A program made the translations under genes and the position numbers. Positions 15,035 through 22,513 of a DNA stretch of 29,890 nt are shown in pieces (the stretch's first letter is position 1; the number at the start of each line of letters is the position of its first letter). Under the pieces are notes generated by a model that saw nothing but the letters and a program-made list of their open reading frames with translations, did no database searches and was not told the DNA's origin. This DNA is from JBFKQC01 sp041627895 (GTDB lineage Bacteria > Pseudomonadota > Alphaproteobacteria > Rhodobacterales > Rhodobacteraceae): positions 1-29,890 of the forward strand of contig JBFKQC010000049.1 in the NCBI GenBank assembly GCA_041627895.1, given 5' to 3'.

Positions 15035-15832
15035 ATGTCGCGCGCCAATGTCATCTGCATCAAATGGGGCAAAGCCTTCGGCCCGGAATACGTCAACCGG
15101 CTCTATTCTGGCACGAGACGCAACCTGTTGCGCGACATCCGGTTTCTCTGCATGACCGAGGACGCGCGCGGGCTGCACCCGGATATCGAGGTGCTCGGCT
15201 TGCCGGACGAGCCGTTCCGGGCCGAGATGGACGCCGCGCTGGCGGTCGCCAACCGGCAGGGGGCGATGCGCAAGGTTTCGCTGTTCCGTCAGGGGGTTAT
15301 TCCCGATCTGGACGGCCCGGTCCTGGGCTTCGATCTGGACGTGGTGATCACCGGGGCGCTGGACGAGATGCTGGACGTCGCGCCGGGCAAGGTGGCGATG
15401 CGGCACGACTGGGTGGAACGGCGCAAGGGACGGCCCACGGGGCACGGATCGGTGTTTCGCTACGACCCGGCGCGGCACGGCTATCTTTACGACGATCTGG
15501 CGGCCGCGCCCTATGCCGAGGTGGAAAAGGCCCGCGGTTCCGAGCAGCGCTATACCTCGCACAAGGCGATGGACCGCGGAGATTTCGCCTATCTGCCAGA
15601 GGCTTGGGTGGTGAGCTTCAAGCACGATTGCCTGCCGGCATGGCCGGCGAACCACTGGGCCGAGCCGCGGCTGCCGGAGGCGGCGAAGGTGGTCTGTTTC
15701 CATGGCAGGCCGAAGATGCCCGAGGCGGTCGCCGGCTATCGCCACTGGCTGCGCGGATGCCGGCCCTGCGGCTGGCTGAAAGAGCACTGGATCGACCGCG
15801 CAGCGGACGATCTGGGCGGCGACTGGGCGTGA
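15035..15832 (+). CDS. Glycosyltransferase-like protein
   Basis: A 265-residue soluble protein. ANVICIKWGKAFGPEYVNRLY at the N-terminus, with RFLCMTEDARGLHPDIEV and the later GFDLDVVITGALDEM, fits a GT-A fold: the DLD is in the place of the metal-binding DxD, and WGxxFGPEYVN resembles the nucleotide-sugar-binding start of GT8-like proteins. The C-terminal half has a conserved-looking CFHGRPKMPEAV segment, typical of these uncharacterised proteins. The start is the ATG at 15035 with an AGGGG element before it. Longer in-frame codons upstream lie in the divergent promoter region and look non-coding. Donor and acceptor are unknown, and no polysaccharide cluster is next to it. Confidence 0.7.
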   Translation: MSRANVICIKWGKAFGPEYVNRLYSGTRRNLLRDIRFLCMTEDARGLHPDIEVLGLPDEPFRAEMDAALAVANRQGAMRKVSLFRQGVIPDLDGPVLGFDLDVVITGALDEMLDVAPGKVAMRHDWVERRKGRPTGHGSVFRYDPARHGYLYDDLAAAPYAEVEKARGSEQRYTSHKAMDRGDFAYLPEAWVVSFKHDCLPAWPANHWAEPRLPEAAKVVCFHGRPKMPEAVAGYRHWLRGCRPCGWLKEHWIDRAADDLGGDWA

Positions 15833-16106
15833 TCGTTACCGAAAGCTGAAGCCGCCGCGCGGCCGAGCGTCGCGAATCGGGGGTTAACGCCTGCAAAACA
15901 ACGAAAATGCTACGTCGGTATCACGTATGTATTACGTCGGTATCGCGGCGGTGCGGATGCCGGTGAAGGGCCGGGTTAACAGGGCGCGCGGCGCGGTGAC
16001 GCGATGTCAGGACATTGTCCGCGACGGGGGCGAGTCGGAAGCGCGGGCGAGCGCCCTCTACGCGAAACACGCCCGGCGCGGAACAGGGCCGAAGGCCGCC
16101 GCCGGG
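15833..16106. other. Intergenic region between convergent genes
   Basis: No gene is supported here. It holds a 22-base-period direct repeat (15911-15944), a small GGCC-GAA-GGCC hairpin just beyond the moaA stop, and a G+C-rich stretch. Open frames crossing it have composition like the noncoding strand of moaA. Confidence 0.5.
15911..15944. repeat. Direct repeat TACGTCGGTATC, two copies 22 bases apart
   Basis: Identical 12-base units lie at 15911-15922 and 15933-15944. A 22-base period is two helical turns, so both copies face the same side of the DNA, as for a protein that binds in tandem. The surrounding sequence is A+T-rich for this genome. No gene start lies close downstream on either strand. 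Confidence 0.6.
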
Positions 16107-17114
16107 CTAGCCGCCGGTATGGCTCATGTGCCGGCTGACCTGGCCGTCGGCGCGCTGGCGGGAATAGTCGAAATCGTGCCCCTTCGGCTTGCGCCCGATC
16201 GCCGCGTGGATCGCGGCCACGAGCGGCGCGTCGTCGCCCGGATGCGCCCGCAGCGGCGCGCGCAGGTCGGCCATGTCCTCTTGCCCGAGGCACATATAGA
16301 GCTGCCCGGTGCAGGTCAGCCGCACGCGGTTGCACGATTCGCAGAAATTGTGCGTGAGCGGCGTGATGAAACCGATCTGCTGGCCGGTCTCTTCCAGCCG
16401 CACGTAACGCGCCGGGCCGCCCGAGCGATAGGCCAGGTCGGTCACGGTGTAGCGTTCCGCAAGCCGGGCGCGCACGTCGGAGACCGGCCAGTACTGGCCG
16501 ATGCGGTCCTCGTTGCCGAGATCGCCCATCGGCATGACCTCGATCCAGGTCAGGTCCATGTCTTGCGTCCCGCACCATTCGGTCAGGCGGAAAAGCTCGT
16601 CTTCGTTGAAGCCGCGCAAGGCGACGGCGTTGATCTTGACGCGAAGACCCGCCTTGCGGGCCGCCTCGATGCCGCCCAGCACCTGGTTCAGCCGGCCCCA
16701 GCGGGTGACGCGGGCGAATTTCGCCTCGTCCAGCGTGTCCAGCGAGACGTTGACCCGGCGCACCCCCAGGGCGTGCAGTTCGCCGGCGAAGCGGGCCAGC
16801 TGCGAGCCGTTGGTGGTCAGCGTCAGCTCTTTCAGCGCGCCGCTGTCGAGGTGCCGCGAGATCGAGCGGAAGAAGGTCAGGATATCCTTGCGGACCAGCG
16901 GCTCGCCGCCGGTGATGCGCAGCTTTTCGACGCCCTGGCCGATGAAGGCGGAACACATCCGGTCCAGCTCTTCCAGCGTCAGAAGCTCTTTCTTCGGCAG
17001 GAAGGTCATGTGTTCCGACATGCAGTAGACGCAGCGGAAATCGCAGCGGTCGGTGACCGAGACCCGAAGGTAGGTGATCGCGCGGGCGAAGGGGTCGACG
17101 AGTTGCGGGGTCAT
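16107..17114 (-). CDS. moaA: GTP 3',8-cyclase, molybdenum cofactor biosynthesis
   Basis: A 335-residue radical SAM enzyme that converts GTP to 3',8-cyclo-7,8-dihydro-GTP in the first step of molybdenum cofactor synthesis. The N-terminal cluster motif is CDFRCVYC (Cys24, Cys28, Cys31), the SAM-binding GGEP is in RITGGEPLVRKDI, and the C-terminal cluster has CESC with a third Cys in LYMC. The protein ends in the conserved Gly-Gly (334-335) needed for catalysis in MoaA proteins. Length is normal. No other mo genes lie in the window, so it stands apart from its pathway partners. It is divergent from the lipoprotein gene with 84 bases between. Confidence 0.97.
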   Translation of the reverse strand: MTPQLVDPFARAITYLRVSVTDRCDFRCVYCMSEHMTFLPKKELLTLEELDRMCSAFIGQGVEKLRITGGEPLVRKDILTFFRSISRHLDSGALKELTLTTNGSQLARFAGELHALGVRRVNVSLDTLDEAKFARVTRWGRLNQVLGGIEAARKAGLRVKINAVALRGFNEDELFRLTEWCGTQDMDLTWIEVMPMGDLGNEDRIGQYWPVSDVRARLAERYTVTDLAYRSGGPARYVRLEETGQQIGFITPLTHNFCESCNRVRLTCTGQLYMCLGQEDMADLRAPLRAHPGDDAPLVAAIHAAIGRKPKGHDFDYSRQRADGQVSRHMSHTGG

Positions 17115-17198
17115 GGGTGGATCTTAATTCCCGCGGCGGGCCGCTGCAAGCGCCGCCGGGCGTTGAACGGGGGCCGAAAGCGTCCTAACCTGCGGCGC

Positions 17199-17696
17199 AT
17201 GAGATACGCTGTTCTTTGCCTTGCGCTTCTGGGGATTGCCGGCTGCGGCGGGCAGGGCCCGGGGCTTTTCGACCGGCTGGGGGGCGGCCGGGCCGAACCG
17301 GCGCCCGTGGCCGAGCCGCTGCCCGCGGCAGAGCCCGCGGCGGCGCCCGACGGGCCGCCCGAGACGCTGGGCGAGGGCGATCCGATCGAGACCGCGACCC
17401 TGGCCCCCGACGATCCGGGCGCGGCCGCGGCCGCGCCGGCGGGCGGCGGGCGGCTCGGCACGACCATCGCCTCGCTCGGCGATCCGGCAGAGCCCGGTTT
17501 CTGGCTGAAGACGCCGCTCGTGACCGAGCCGCGGCAGGGCCGCGTGGTCTATGCCGTCAGCGGGCGCAGCGTGCAGGTGCAGCTTCTGCCTTCGGGCGGG
17601 CCGGCGGGCGGCGGCAGCCAGGTGTCGCTGGCGGCGATGCGGCTTCTGGACGCGCCGCTGACCGGGCTGCCGGAACTCGAGGTCTACGTCAACTGA
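17199..17696 (+). CDS. Small Pro/Ala-rich lipoprotein
   Basis: A 165-residue protein with a lipoprotein signal: a short hydrophobic helix, then the lipobox LLGIAGC, giving a lipid-modified Cys16. Residues 30-90 are a low-complexity Pro/Ala/Glu linker. The C-terminal 75 residues form a compact domain (FWLKTPLVTEPRQGRVVYAV and a run of short strands ending LPELEVYVN). I do not recognise the domain; some Rhodobacteraceae proteins of this kind have been named D-galactarate dehydratase without support. The start at 17199 was chosen because the signal peptide begins there; an upstream open frame has no coding look. The acyl-CoA synthetase gene follows in the same direction. Confidence 0.75.
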   Translation: MRYAVLCLALLGIAGCGGQGPGLFDRLGGGRAEPAPVAEPLPAAEPAAAPDGPPETLGEGDPIETATLAPDDPGAAAAAPAGGGRLGTTIASLGDPAEPGFWLKTPLVTEPRQGRVVYAVSGRSVQVQLLPSGGPAGGGSQVSLAAMRLLDAPLTGLPELEVYVN

Positions 17697-17740
17697 CCGG
17701 GGACCGCAGGGTCCTGCCGCAGATCGGCGACTGGGCCGCG

Positions 17741-19306
17741 ATGCGGGCCGGGTTCCGCTGGCGGATCCCTGCGCGGTTCAACATCGCCGAGCGCTGCTGC
17801 GACAGCTGGGCGGCGGCCGAGCCGGACCGGGTGGCGGTGGTGCATGTCGGCGGCGAACGCCGGGTCTGGACCTACGGGCAGCTCAAGCGCGCCTCGGACG
17901 GGCTGGCGGCGTCGCTGCGTGCCCGCGGCGTGGCGCGTGGCGACCGGGTGGCGGTGCTGCTGGCGCAATCGCCCGAGGTGCTGGTCGCCCATATGGCGGT
18001 GCTGAAGCTGGGCGCCGTGGTGCTGCCGCTGTTCACGCTGTTCGGGCCGGATGCGCTGCGCTACCGGCTGGCCGACAGCGGTGCGCGCGCCGTGGTGACG
18101 GACAGCGAAAACCTACCAAAGATCATGGAGTTGCGCGGCGATCTTGATGATCTGCACGAGGTCTATTCGGTCGATGGCGGCGCCGATCCGGTGCGCGATT
18201 TCGGCGCCGAGATCGCGGCGGCGCGGGGCTTTGCCCCGGTCGACACGGCGGCCGAGGACCCCGCCGTGCTGATCTACACCTCGGGCACGACCGGCGATCC
18301 CAAGGGGGTGCTGCATGCGCATCGCTTCCTGCTGGGGCATCTGCCCTCGATCGAGGCGCATCACGAGGGGTTTCCGCAGCCCGGCGACGTCGGCTGGACG
18401 CCGGCCGACTGGGCCTGGATCGGCGGGCTGATGGATATGGCGCTGCCGTGCCTCTATTACGGCGTGCCGCTGATCAGCCGCCGGTTCGCCAAGTTCGACC
18501 CCGGGGCCGCGTTCCGGCTGATCCGCGACGAGGGCGTGCGCAACCTGTTTCTGCCGCCGACCGCGCTGAAGCTGATGCGCCAGGCGGCGGTGCCCGCCGG
18601 CCTGCGGGTGCGCACGATCGGGTCGGGCGGCGAGGCGCTGGGGGCGGATCTGCTGGACTGGGGCCGCGAGATGCTGGGCGCGCCGATCAACGAGTTCTAC
18701 GGGCAGACCGAATGCAACCTGGTGCTGTCGTCCTGCGCCGGGTCGATGGCGGTGCGGCCCGGGTCGATGGGCCAGGCGGTGCCGGGCCATGACGTGGCGG
18801 TGCTCGACGCGGCAGGGCGCGAGGCGGCGCCGGGCGATCTGGGCGAGATCGCGGTGCGCCGCGGCACCCCGGTGATGTTCTTGGAATACTGGGGCAAGCC
18901 CGGCAAGACTGCCGAAAAATTCACCGGCGAGTGGATGCGCACCGGCGATCTGGGCCGGCGCGACGGCGACGGCTATTTCTGGTATGTCAGCCGCGACGAC
19001 GACGTGATCACCTCGGCCGGATACCGGATCGGGCCGGTGGAGATCGAGACCTGCCTGACCGGACACCCGGACGTGGTGATGGCCGCCGTCGTCGGCGTGC
19101 CCGACCCGGTGCGCACCGAGGCGGTCAAGGCCTATGTCGTGCTGCGCGAGGGCGCGGAGTGGCAGGGGCTGGCCGAGGCGCTGATCGCGCGGGTGCGCGC
19201 GCGCATCAGCCCGCACGTTGCGCCGCGCCTCGTCGAGCGGGTCGACGCCCTGCCGATGACCGCGACCGGCAAGATCATGCGCCGCGCCCTGCGCGAGCGG
19301 GGCTGA
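17741..19306 (+). CDS. Acyl-CoA synthetase (AMP-forming), acetyl/medium-chain type
   Basis: A member of the ANL superfamily that makes acyl-AMP and then acyl-CoA from a carboxylic acid, ATP and CoA. The AMP-binding loop is LIYTSGTTGDPKG, the A5 motif is EFYGQTECN, the A7 motif is WMRTGDLGRRDGDGYF, the hinge is in VSRDDDVITSAGYRIGPVEIE, and the C-terminal catalytic lysine is in MTATGKIMRRALRE. The size (521 residues from this start) is close to normal. The ATG at 17741 was chosen as the first Met in frame, but the family N-terminus usually extends a little before FRWRIPARFNIA. In-frame CTG codons at 17693 and 17714 may be the true start. It probably shares a transcript with the lipoprotein. 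Chain-length preference is not readable. Confidence 0.88.
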   Translation: MRAGFRWRIPARFNIAERCCDSWAAAEPDRVAVVHVGGERRVWTYGQLKRASDGLAASLRARGVARGDRVAVLLAQSPEVLVAHMAVLKLGAVVLPLFTLFGPDALRYRLADSGARAVVTDSENLPKIMELRGDLDDLHEVYSVDGGADPVRDFGAEIAAARGFAPVDTAAEDPAVLIYTSGTTGDPKGVLHAHRFLLGHLPSIEAHHEGFPQPGDVGWTPADWAWIGGLMDMALPCLYYGVPLISRRFAKFDPGAAFRLIRDEGVRNLFLPPTALKLMRQAAVPAGLRVRTIGSGGEALGADLLDWGREMLGAPINEFYGQTECNLVLSSCAGSMAVRPGSMGQAVPGHDVAVLDAAGREAAPGDLGEIAVRRGTPVMFLEYWGKPGKTAEKFTGEWMRTGDLGRRDGDGYFWYVSRDDDVITSAGYRIGPVEIETCLTGHPDVVMAAVVGVPDPVRTEAVKAYVVLREGAEWQGLAEALIARVRARISPHVAPRLVERVDALPMTATGKIMRRALRERG

Positions 19307-19315
19307 TCGAGCGGT

Positions 19316-19334
19316 GCCGCCTGCGGCGGCGCAT
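19316..19334. terminator. G+C-rich hairpin in convergent gap
   Basis: GCCGCC (19318-19323), loop TGC, GGCGGC (19327-19332), extended by two further pairs (one G-T wobble). It lies just after the acyl-CoA synthetase stop and before the convergent AlkD-like gene. There is no T tract, so its strength as a terminator is uncertain. Confidence 0.4.
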
Positions 19335-19461
19335 GCCTTCCCCGCCGCCGCCCTCCGGGCTCTGGCGGGCGGGGCCGGCGGCGAGTGATCGATTTCGGTG
19401 GCGGGCGTGGCGCAGGTTGCTTCTGCGCAAGGGGTTCCCGCCGGATCAGGCCCGGGGCCGC

Positions 19462-20145
19462 TCAGCCGGCGAGGTATTTCCCGGCCTCGCGGCGGGCGAA
19501 GGGTCTCAGGCGCTGCCCTTGCTCTGCCAGGAAAGCCGCGACGCGCGCGGGGTCGCGTTTCGAAAGGTCGCGGAGCCACCAGGCGACGGCTTTCTGGATG
19601 AACCAGTCGGGATCGCCCGTATAGGCGGCGGCCCAGCCGAGGATGCGCTCGCGCTGGGCGATCTCGGCGGGTTTCGGGTGGCGCTGCTTGGTCCAGGGCA
19701 GCGTCATCACCAGTGCGGCGCGGCGGGTCCACATATGCGCCGAGCGCGTGAAGGGCGCGACCTCGTCGAGCCGGCGCGGATCGGCGGAAAGGCGTTTCTG
19801 CCCGGCGATGGCGGCATGATCGGCGATCGCCCAGGCGTCGAAGTCGGGCACCCAGGACTTGATCAGCGCCCAGGCAGCGCGGTCGTCAGGGCGGATGCGC
19901 GCCTGGGTCAACAGCTTCGCGGCGGCGATGCGCGCCTCGTGGATGTCGGTCCGCCACAGTTCGGCGGCAAGGGCGAGACGGTCATCCAGCGTGAGCTTTG
20001 CTCTCCAAGCCTTTGTCAGATCGTCGATATCCGGGTTCGCAACGCCGAGATAGGCGCGCGGCGCCTTGTGATAGCGCGCCATGTCGGCGGCCTTGCCGGG
20101 CTGTGCGCGGGCGCGCAGCGCGGCGAGCGCGTCCCGGGGCGTCAT
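19462..20145 (-). CDS. DNA alkylation repair protein, AlkD-like HEAT-repeat family
   Basis: A 227-residue protein of the AlkC/AlkD DNA alkylation repair family, which are HEAT-like-repeat glycosylases removing 3-methyladenine and 7-methylguanine without base flipping. Matching segments are DLTKAWRAKLTLDDRLALAAELW, HEARIAAAKLL, WALIKSWVPDFDAWAIADH, RSAHMWTRRAALVMTLPW and the C-terminal WFIQKAVAWWLRDLSKRDP with its paired Trp. The start is the ATG at 20145, which overlaps the upstream gene's stop as ATGA. Ribosomes can therefore pass directly from the flavin-type gene. It is the last gene of the glmU-glmS transcript. Activity is inferred from the family. Confidence 0.88.
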   Translation of the reverse strand: MTPRDALAALRARAQPGKAADMARYHKAPRAYLGVANPDIDDLTKAWRAKLTLDDRLALAAELWRTDIHEARIAAAKLLTQARIRPDDRAAWALIKSWVPDFDAWAIADHAAIAGQKRLSADPRRLDEVAPFTRSAHMWTRRAALVMTLPWTKQRHPKPAEIAQRERILGWAAAYTGDPDWFIQKAVAWWLRDLSKRDPARVAAFLAEQGQRLRPFARREAGKYLAG

Positions 20146-20690
20146 TCCCCGCCCGGGATCCCGGTCGGCGCGCCGTCGAGGGTGCGCGCGTTGGCCTCGG
20201 CCCAATAGGTGCGCAGGCCCGCCTCGCCCTTGTCGGCGGTCCAGACCTCCAGCGTGTCGCGCTGGCCCCGGAAGTCGTAAAGCGGCACCCCGTAGCCGCA
20301 GGAGGTCTGCACCATTTCCACATTCATATCAAAGGCTTGCCGGGCGCCGTCGAAATGCGGAAAGTGGCCGTTCAGCGCCGCCCACGCGTTGTCGGAGCGA
20401 TGGACGGTGCGGGCCGCGCCATAGGCGCGCAGAATCATCGGGCGGGTGGTGAAGCTGCACCACATCAGCGTCATCCGGTTCGACTGCAGAAGATGCCCGG
20501 CGGTCTCGTTGCCGCTGCCGGTGGCATTGCGCCAGAGGATGCGGTTCGGGCCGAGAACGCGCAGCGAATCCATCCCCTTGGGCGAAAGATTCACCCGGCC
20601 TTGCGGCGCGGCGGTGGCCACGAAGAACATCTGCTGTGCTTCAATGAAGTCCTGTAACCGTTTGTCTATGCTGTCGAATTGTGTTGCCAT
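20142..20690 (-). CDS. Pyridoxamine 5'-phosphate oxidase family, flavin-binding split-barrel protein
   Basis: A 182-residue member of the PNPOx-like split-barrel family, which bind FMN, F420 or heme. Sequence landmarks are FIEAQQMFFVATAAPQGRVN near residue 15, LSPKGMDSLRVLGPN, the strand RMTLMWCSFTTRPMILRAYG, and a C-terminal SCGYGVPLYDFRGQRD. This subgroup is distinct from PdxH, and true pyridoxamine oxidase activity should not be assumed. The start at 20690 follows the glmS stop by 3 bases, and the stop overlaps the AlkD-like start. The first 15 codons are A+T-richer than the rest. Function unknown; a redox or detoxifying role fits the neighbour. Confidence 0.85.
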   Translation of the reverse strand: MATQFDSIDKRLQDFIEAQQMFFVATAAPQGRVNLSPKGMDSLRVLGPNRILWRNATGSGNETAGHLLQSNRMTLMWCSFTTRPMILRAYGAARTVHRSDNAWAALNGHFPHFDGARQAFDMNVEMVQTSCGYGVPLYDFRGQRDTLEVWTADKGEAGLRTYWAEANARTLDGAPTGIPGGE

Positions 20691-20693
20691 TCG

Positions 20694-22511
20694 TCATTCC
20701 ACCGTAACCGATTTCGCCAGATTCCGCGGCTGGTCGACATCCGTCCCCTTGGCGATGGCGGCGTGATAGGCCAATAGCTGCGCCGGCACCGCGTAGAGGA
20801 TCGGCGCGACGAGTTCGGGAACGTCGGGCATCACCAGCGTCTGCCAGACGCCGCCGCCGGCGGCCTCGGCCCCCTTGGCGTCGGTCACCAGCAGCACCTT
20901 GCCGCCGCGCGCCATCACTTCCTGCATGTTCGACACGGTCTTGTCGAACAACGCGTCGCGCGGCGCCATGGCGATCACCGGAACCGTCTTGTCGACCAGC
21001 GCGATGGGGCCGTGTTTCAGTTCGCCCGATGCATAACCTTCGGCGTGTATATAGCTGATTTCCTTTAACTTCAACGCGCCCTCCAGGGCGATGGGATACA
21101 TCGCGCCGCGGCCCAGGAACAGGACGTCCTGCGCGGCGGCGACCTTGCGGGCGGCGGCGGCGATCCGGTCCTGGCGGTCGAGGACGAGGTTGATCAGGCC
21201 GGGCAGGCTGCGCAGGTCGGCGACACTGTCCGCCAGGTCGGCGCCGGACAGCGTGCCGCGGTCGTGCCCGGCCTTCAGCGCCAGCATGGCGAGCACCGCC
21301 AGCTTGCAGGTGAAGGCCTTGGTCGAGGCGACGCCGATTTCGGCGCCGGCGTGGATCGGCAGGTTCAGATCGGCCTCGCGCGCGATCGACGAGGTCGCGA
21401 CGTTGGTGACGGCGACGATCCGCGCCTTGCCGCGGCAATAGCGCAGCGCGGCCAGGGTGTCGGCGGTCTCGCCGGACTGGCTGAGGAACAGCGCCAGCGT
21501 GCGGTCCGCAAGCGGCGGCTCGCGATAGCGGAACTCGCTGGCGATGTCGATGTCGACGGGGATGCCGGCGATCCGTTCGAACCAGTATTTCGCAACGAAA
21601 GCAGACAGATATGCGGTTCCGCAGGCGACCATGGTGATGCGGTCGAAGGCGGTGAAGTCCAGCTCTGCCGGCAAGTCTAGGCGGCCGTCGGGCGCAATGT
21701 AGGCCGCGATCGCCCGGCCCACGACGGCGGGCTGTTCGGCGATTTCCTTGGCCATGAAGTGCTTGTGCCCGGCCTTGTCGACATGCGCGGCGTCGATCTG
21801 GATCGTCGTGATGGCGCGGTTGGCGCGGCGGCCCCCGGCGTCGATGATCTCGACGCTGTCGCGGGTCAGGACGGCCCAGTCGCCTTCCTCGAGATAGGTG
21901 ATGCGGTCGGTGAGCGGCGCCAGCGCGATGGCGTCGGAGCCGACGAAGACCTCGCGCTGCCCGTGGCCGATCGCCAGGGGCGAGCCCTTGCGGGCGGCGA
22001 TCAGCAGGTCGTCCTCGCCGTCGAACAGGAAGCAGAGCGCGAAGGCGCCGTCGAGCCGGGCGATGGTCTGCTCGGCGGCGTCGCGGGGGGCGAGGCCCTG
22101 GTCGAGAAAGCGCTCGGCCAGCACGGCGATGATCTCGGTATCGGTCTCGGTGTGGAAATGCGCGCCGGCGTCTTCCAGTTCGGCGCGGAGCACGCGGAAG
22201 TTCTCGATGATGCCGTTATGCACCACGGCGACGCGGCCGGCGCGGTGCGGGTGCGCGTTCTCGGTGGTCGGCGCGCCATGCGTGGCCCAGCGGGTGTGGC
22301 CGATGCCGGACTTGCCGGGCAGCGGGTCGTGCACCAGCAGATCGGAGAGGTTGACGAGCTTGCCCACGGCGCGGCGCCGGTCGAGCCGGCGCGCGGCGTC
22401 GACCGTCGCGATTCCGGCGCTGTCATAGCCGCGATATTCCAGCCGCTTCAGCGCCTCGACCATGATGGGGGCGGCCTCGTGCTCGCCCAGCACCCCGATA
22501 ATTCCGCACAT
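20694..22511 (-). CDS. glmS: Glutamine--fructose-6-phosphate aminotransferase (isomerizing)
   Basis: A 605-residue enzyme making glucosamine-6-phosphate from fructose-6-phosphate and glutamine, the entry step to peptidoglycan and lipopolysaccharide amino sugars. It begins MCGIIGVLG with the catalytic Cys2 of the N-terminal glutaminase (about 1-240), with EYRGYDSAG and GHTRWATHG. Two SIS sugar-isomerase domains follow (ACGTAYLSAF, SQSGETADTL, GRGAMYPIALEGALKLKEISYIHAEGY). The C-terminus NLAKSVTVE is the classical ending. Length is normal. It starts 2 bases after the glmU stop. Near 21022-21075 there is a patch of rare codons, including TTA and ATA. Confidence 0.98.
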   Translation of the reverse strand: MCGIIGVLGEHEAAPIMVEALKRLEYRGYDSAGIATVDAARRLDRRRAVGKLVNLSDLLVHDPLPGKSGIGHTRWATHGAPTTENAHPHRAGRVAVVHNGIIENFRVLRAELEDAGAHFHTETDTEIIAVLAERFLDQGLAPRDAAEQTIARLDGAFALCFLFDGEDDLLIAARKGSPLAIGHGQREVFVGSDAIALAPLTDRITYLEEGDWAVLTRDSVEIIDAGGRRANRAITTIQIDAAHVDKAGHKHFMAKEIAEQPAVVGRAIAAYIAPDGRLDLPAELDFTAFDRITMVACGTAYLSAFVAKYWFERIAGIPVDIDIASEFRYREPPLADRTLALFLSQSGETADTLAALRYCRGKARIVAVTNVATSSIAREADLNLPIHAGAEIGVASTKAFTCKLAVLAMLALKAGHDRGTLSGADLADSVADLRSLPGLINLVLDRQDRIAAAARKVAAAQDVLFLGRGAMYPIALEGALKLKEISYIHAEGYASGELKHGPIALVDKTVPVIAMAPRDALFDKTVSNMQEVMARGGKVLLVTDAKGAEAAGGGVWQTLVMPDVPELVAPILYAVPAQLLAYHAAIAKGTDVDQPRNLAKSVTVE

Positions 22512-22513
22512 TT

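Noticed and set aside
15927..17198. Long open frame on the plus strand opposite moaA
   Set aside because: It mirrors moaA codons, is rich in Arg, Gly and Ala, and only its last 165 codons (the lipoprotein) have a signal peptide and sensible composition.
22512..22513. glmS-type ribozyme or riboswitch upstream of glmS
   Set aside because: Only 2 bases separate glmU and glmS, so there is no leader; that ribozyme is known from Gram-positive bacteria.
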